This document shows positions 6,195-6,207 of a DNA stretch of 6,207 nt, piece by piece. The stretch comes from Syntrophaceae bacterium (lineage in GTDB: Bacteria; Desulfobacterota; Syntrophia; Syntrophales; UBA2185), in NCBI GenBank assembly GCA_017885225.1, contig JAFNGM010000258.1, positions 7,836-14,042 of the forward strand, given 5' to 3'. The notes below the pieces were generated by a model, which had not been told where the DNA came from, did no database searches, and saw nothing but the letters and a program-made list of their open reading frames with translations. Positions within the stretch are counted from its first letter, which is position 1. Each line of letters starts with the position of its first letter. Made by a program: the position numbers and the translations under genes.

Positions 6195-6207
6195 TCTCCG
6201 CAGTAAA

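Noticed and set aside
6136..6207. Possible C-terminus (23 codons, ending TAA one base before the hypD ATG) of an upstream minus-strand gene such as hypC
   Set aside because: The tight TAA-C-ATG junction is suggestive, but the peptide (low-complexity Ala/Ser/Thr, ending LVETRM) does not resemble HypC, and it runs through the CRISPR-repeat-like palindrome. Sequence beyond 6207 would settle it.

Overview
The window is a [NiFe]-hydrogenase maturation (hyp) locus from a mid-GC bacterium. HypB, HypF and HypD are each clearly recognisable, and so is the C-terminal part of HypA. The flavour of the proteins, including a ferredoxin remnant of a type I associate with syntrophic or sulfate-reducing Desulfobacterota (former Deltaproteobacteria), suggests an anaerobe of that group. 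That placement rests on recall and not on a search.

Layout. The plus strand carries the end of hypA (1-234), hypB (251-928) and a decayed ferredoxin gene (939-1201). Next come a gene-free stretch of about 300 bases with a good sigma70-type promoter and a strongly structured leader, then an ATP-grasp ligase related to D-Ala-D-Ala ligases (1508-2545). The minus strand carries hypD (6134-5037) followed by hypF (4808-2574, with homology continuing upstream to about 4877). The ATP-grasp gene and hypF converge across 28 bases. The last 50 bases of the window hold a 37-base element shaped like a CRISPR repeat.

How the genes work together. HypA and HypB deliver nickel to the hydrogenase large subunit. 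HypF makes the carbamoyl group that HypE turns into cyanide, and HypD, working with HypC, is the iron-sulfur scaffold on which Fe(CN)2CO is built. hypC and hypE are not in the window, and the hypD-then-hypF order on the minus strand is not the common one, so the locus looks rearranged.

Most worth a second look: the CRISPR-repeat-like element at the right edge; the structured leader of the ATP-grasp gene, which matches no riboswitch I recognise; the hypF 5' end, where conserved sequence lies upstream of any usable in-frame start codon; and the ferredoxin gene reduced to its two ends by an internal deletion. I see no clearly new multi-gene system wholly inside the window.
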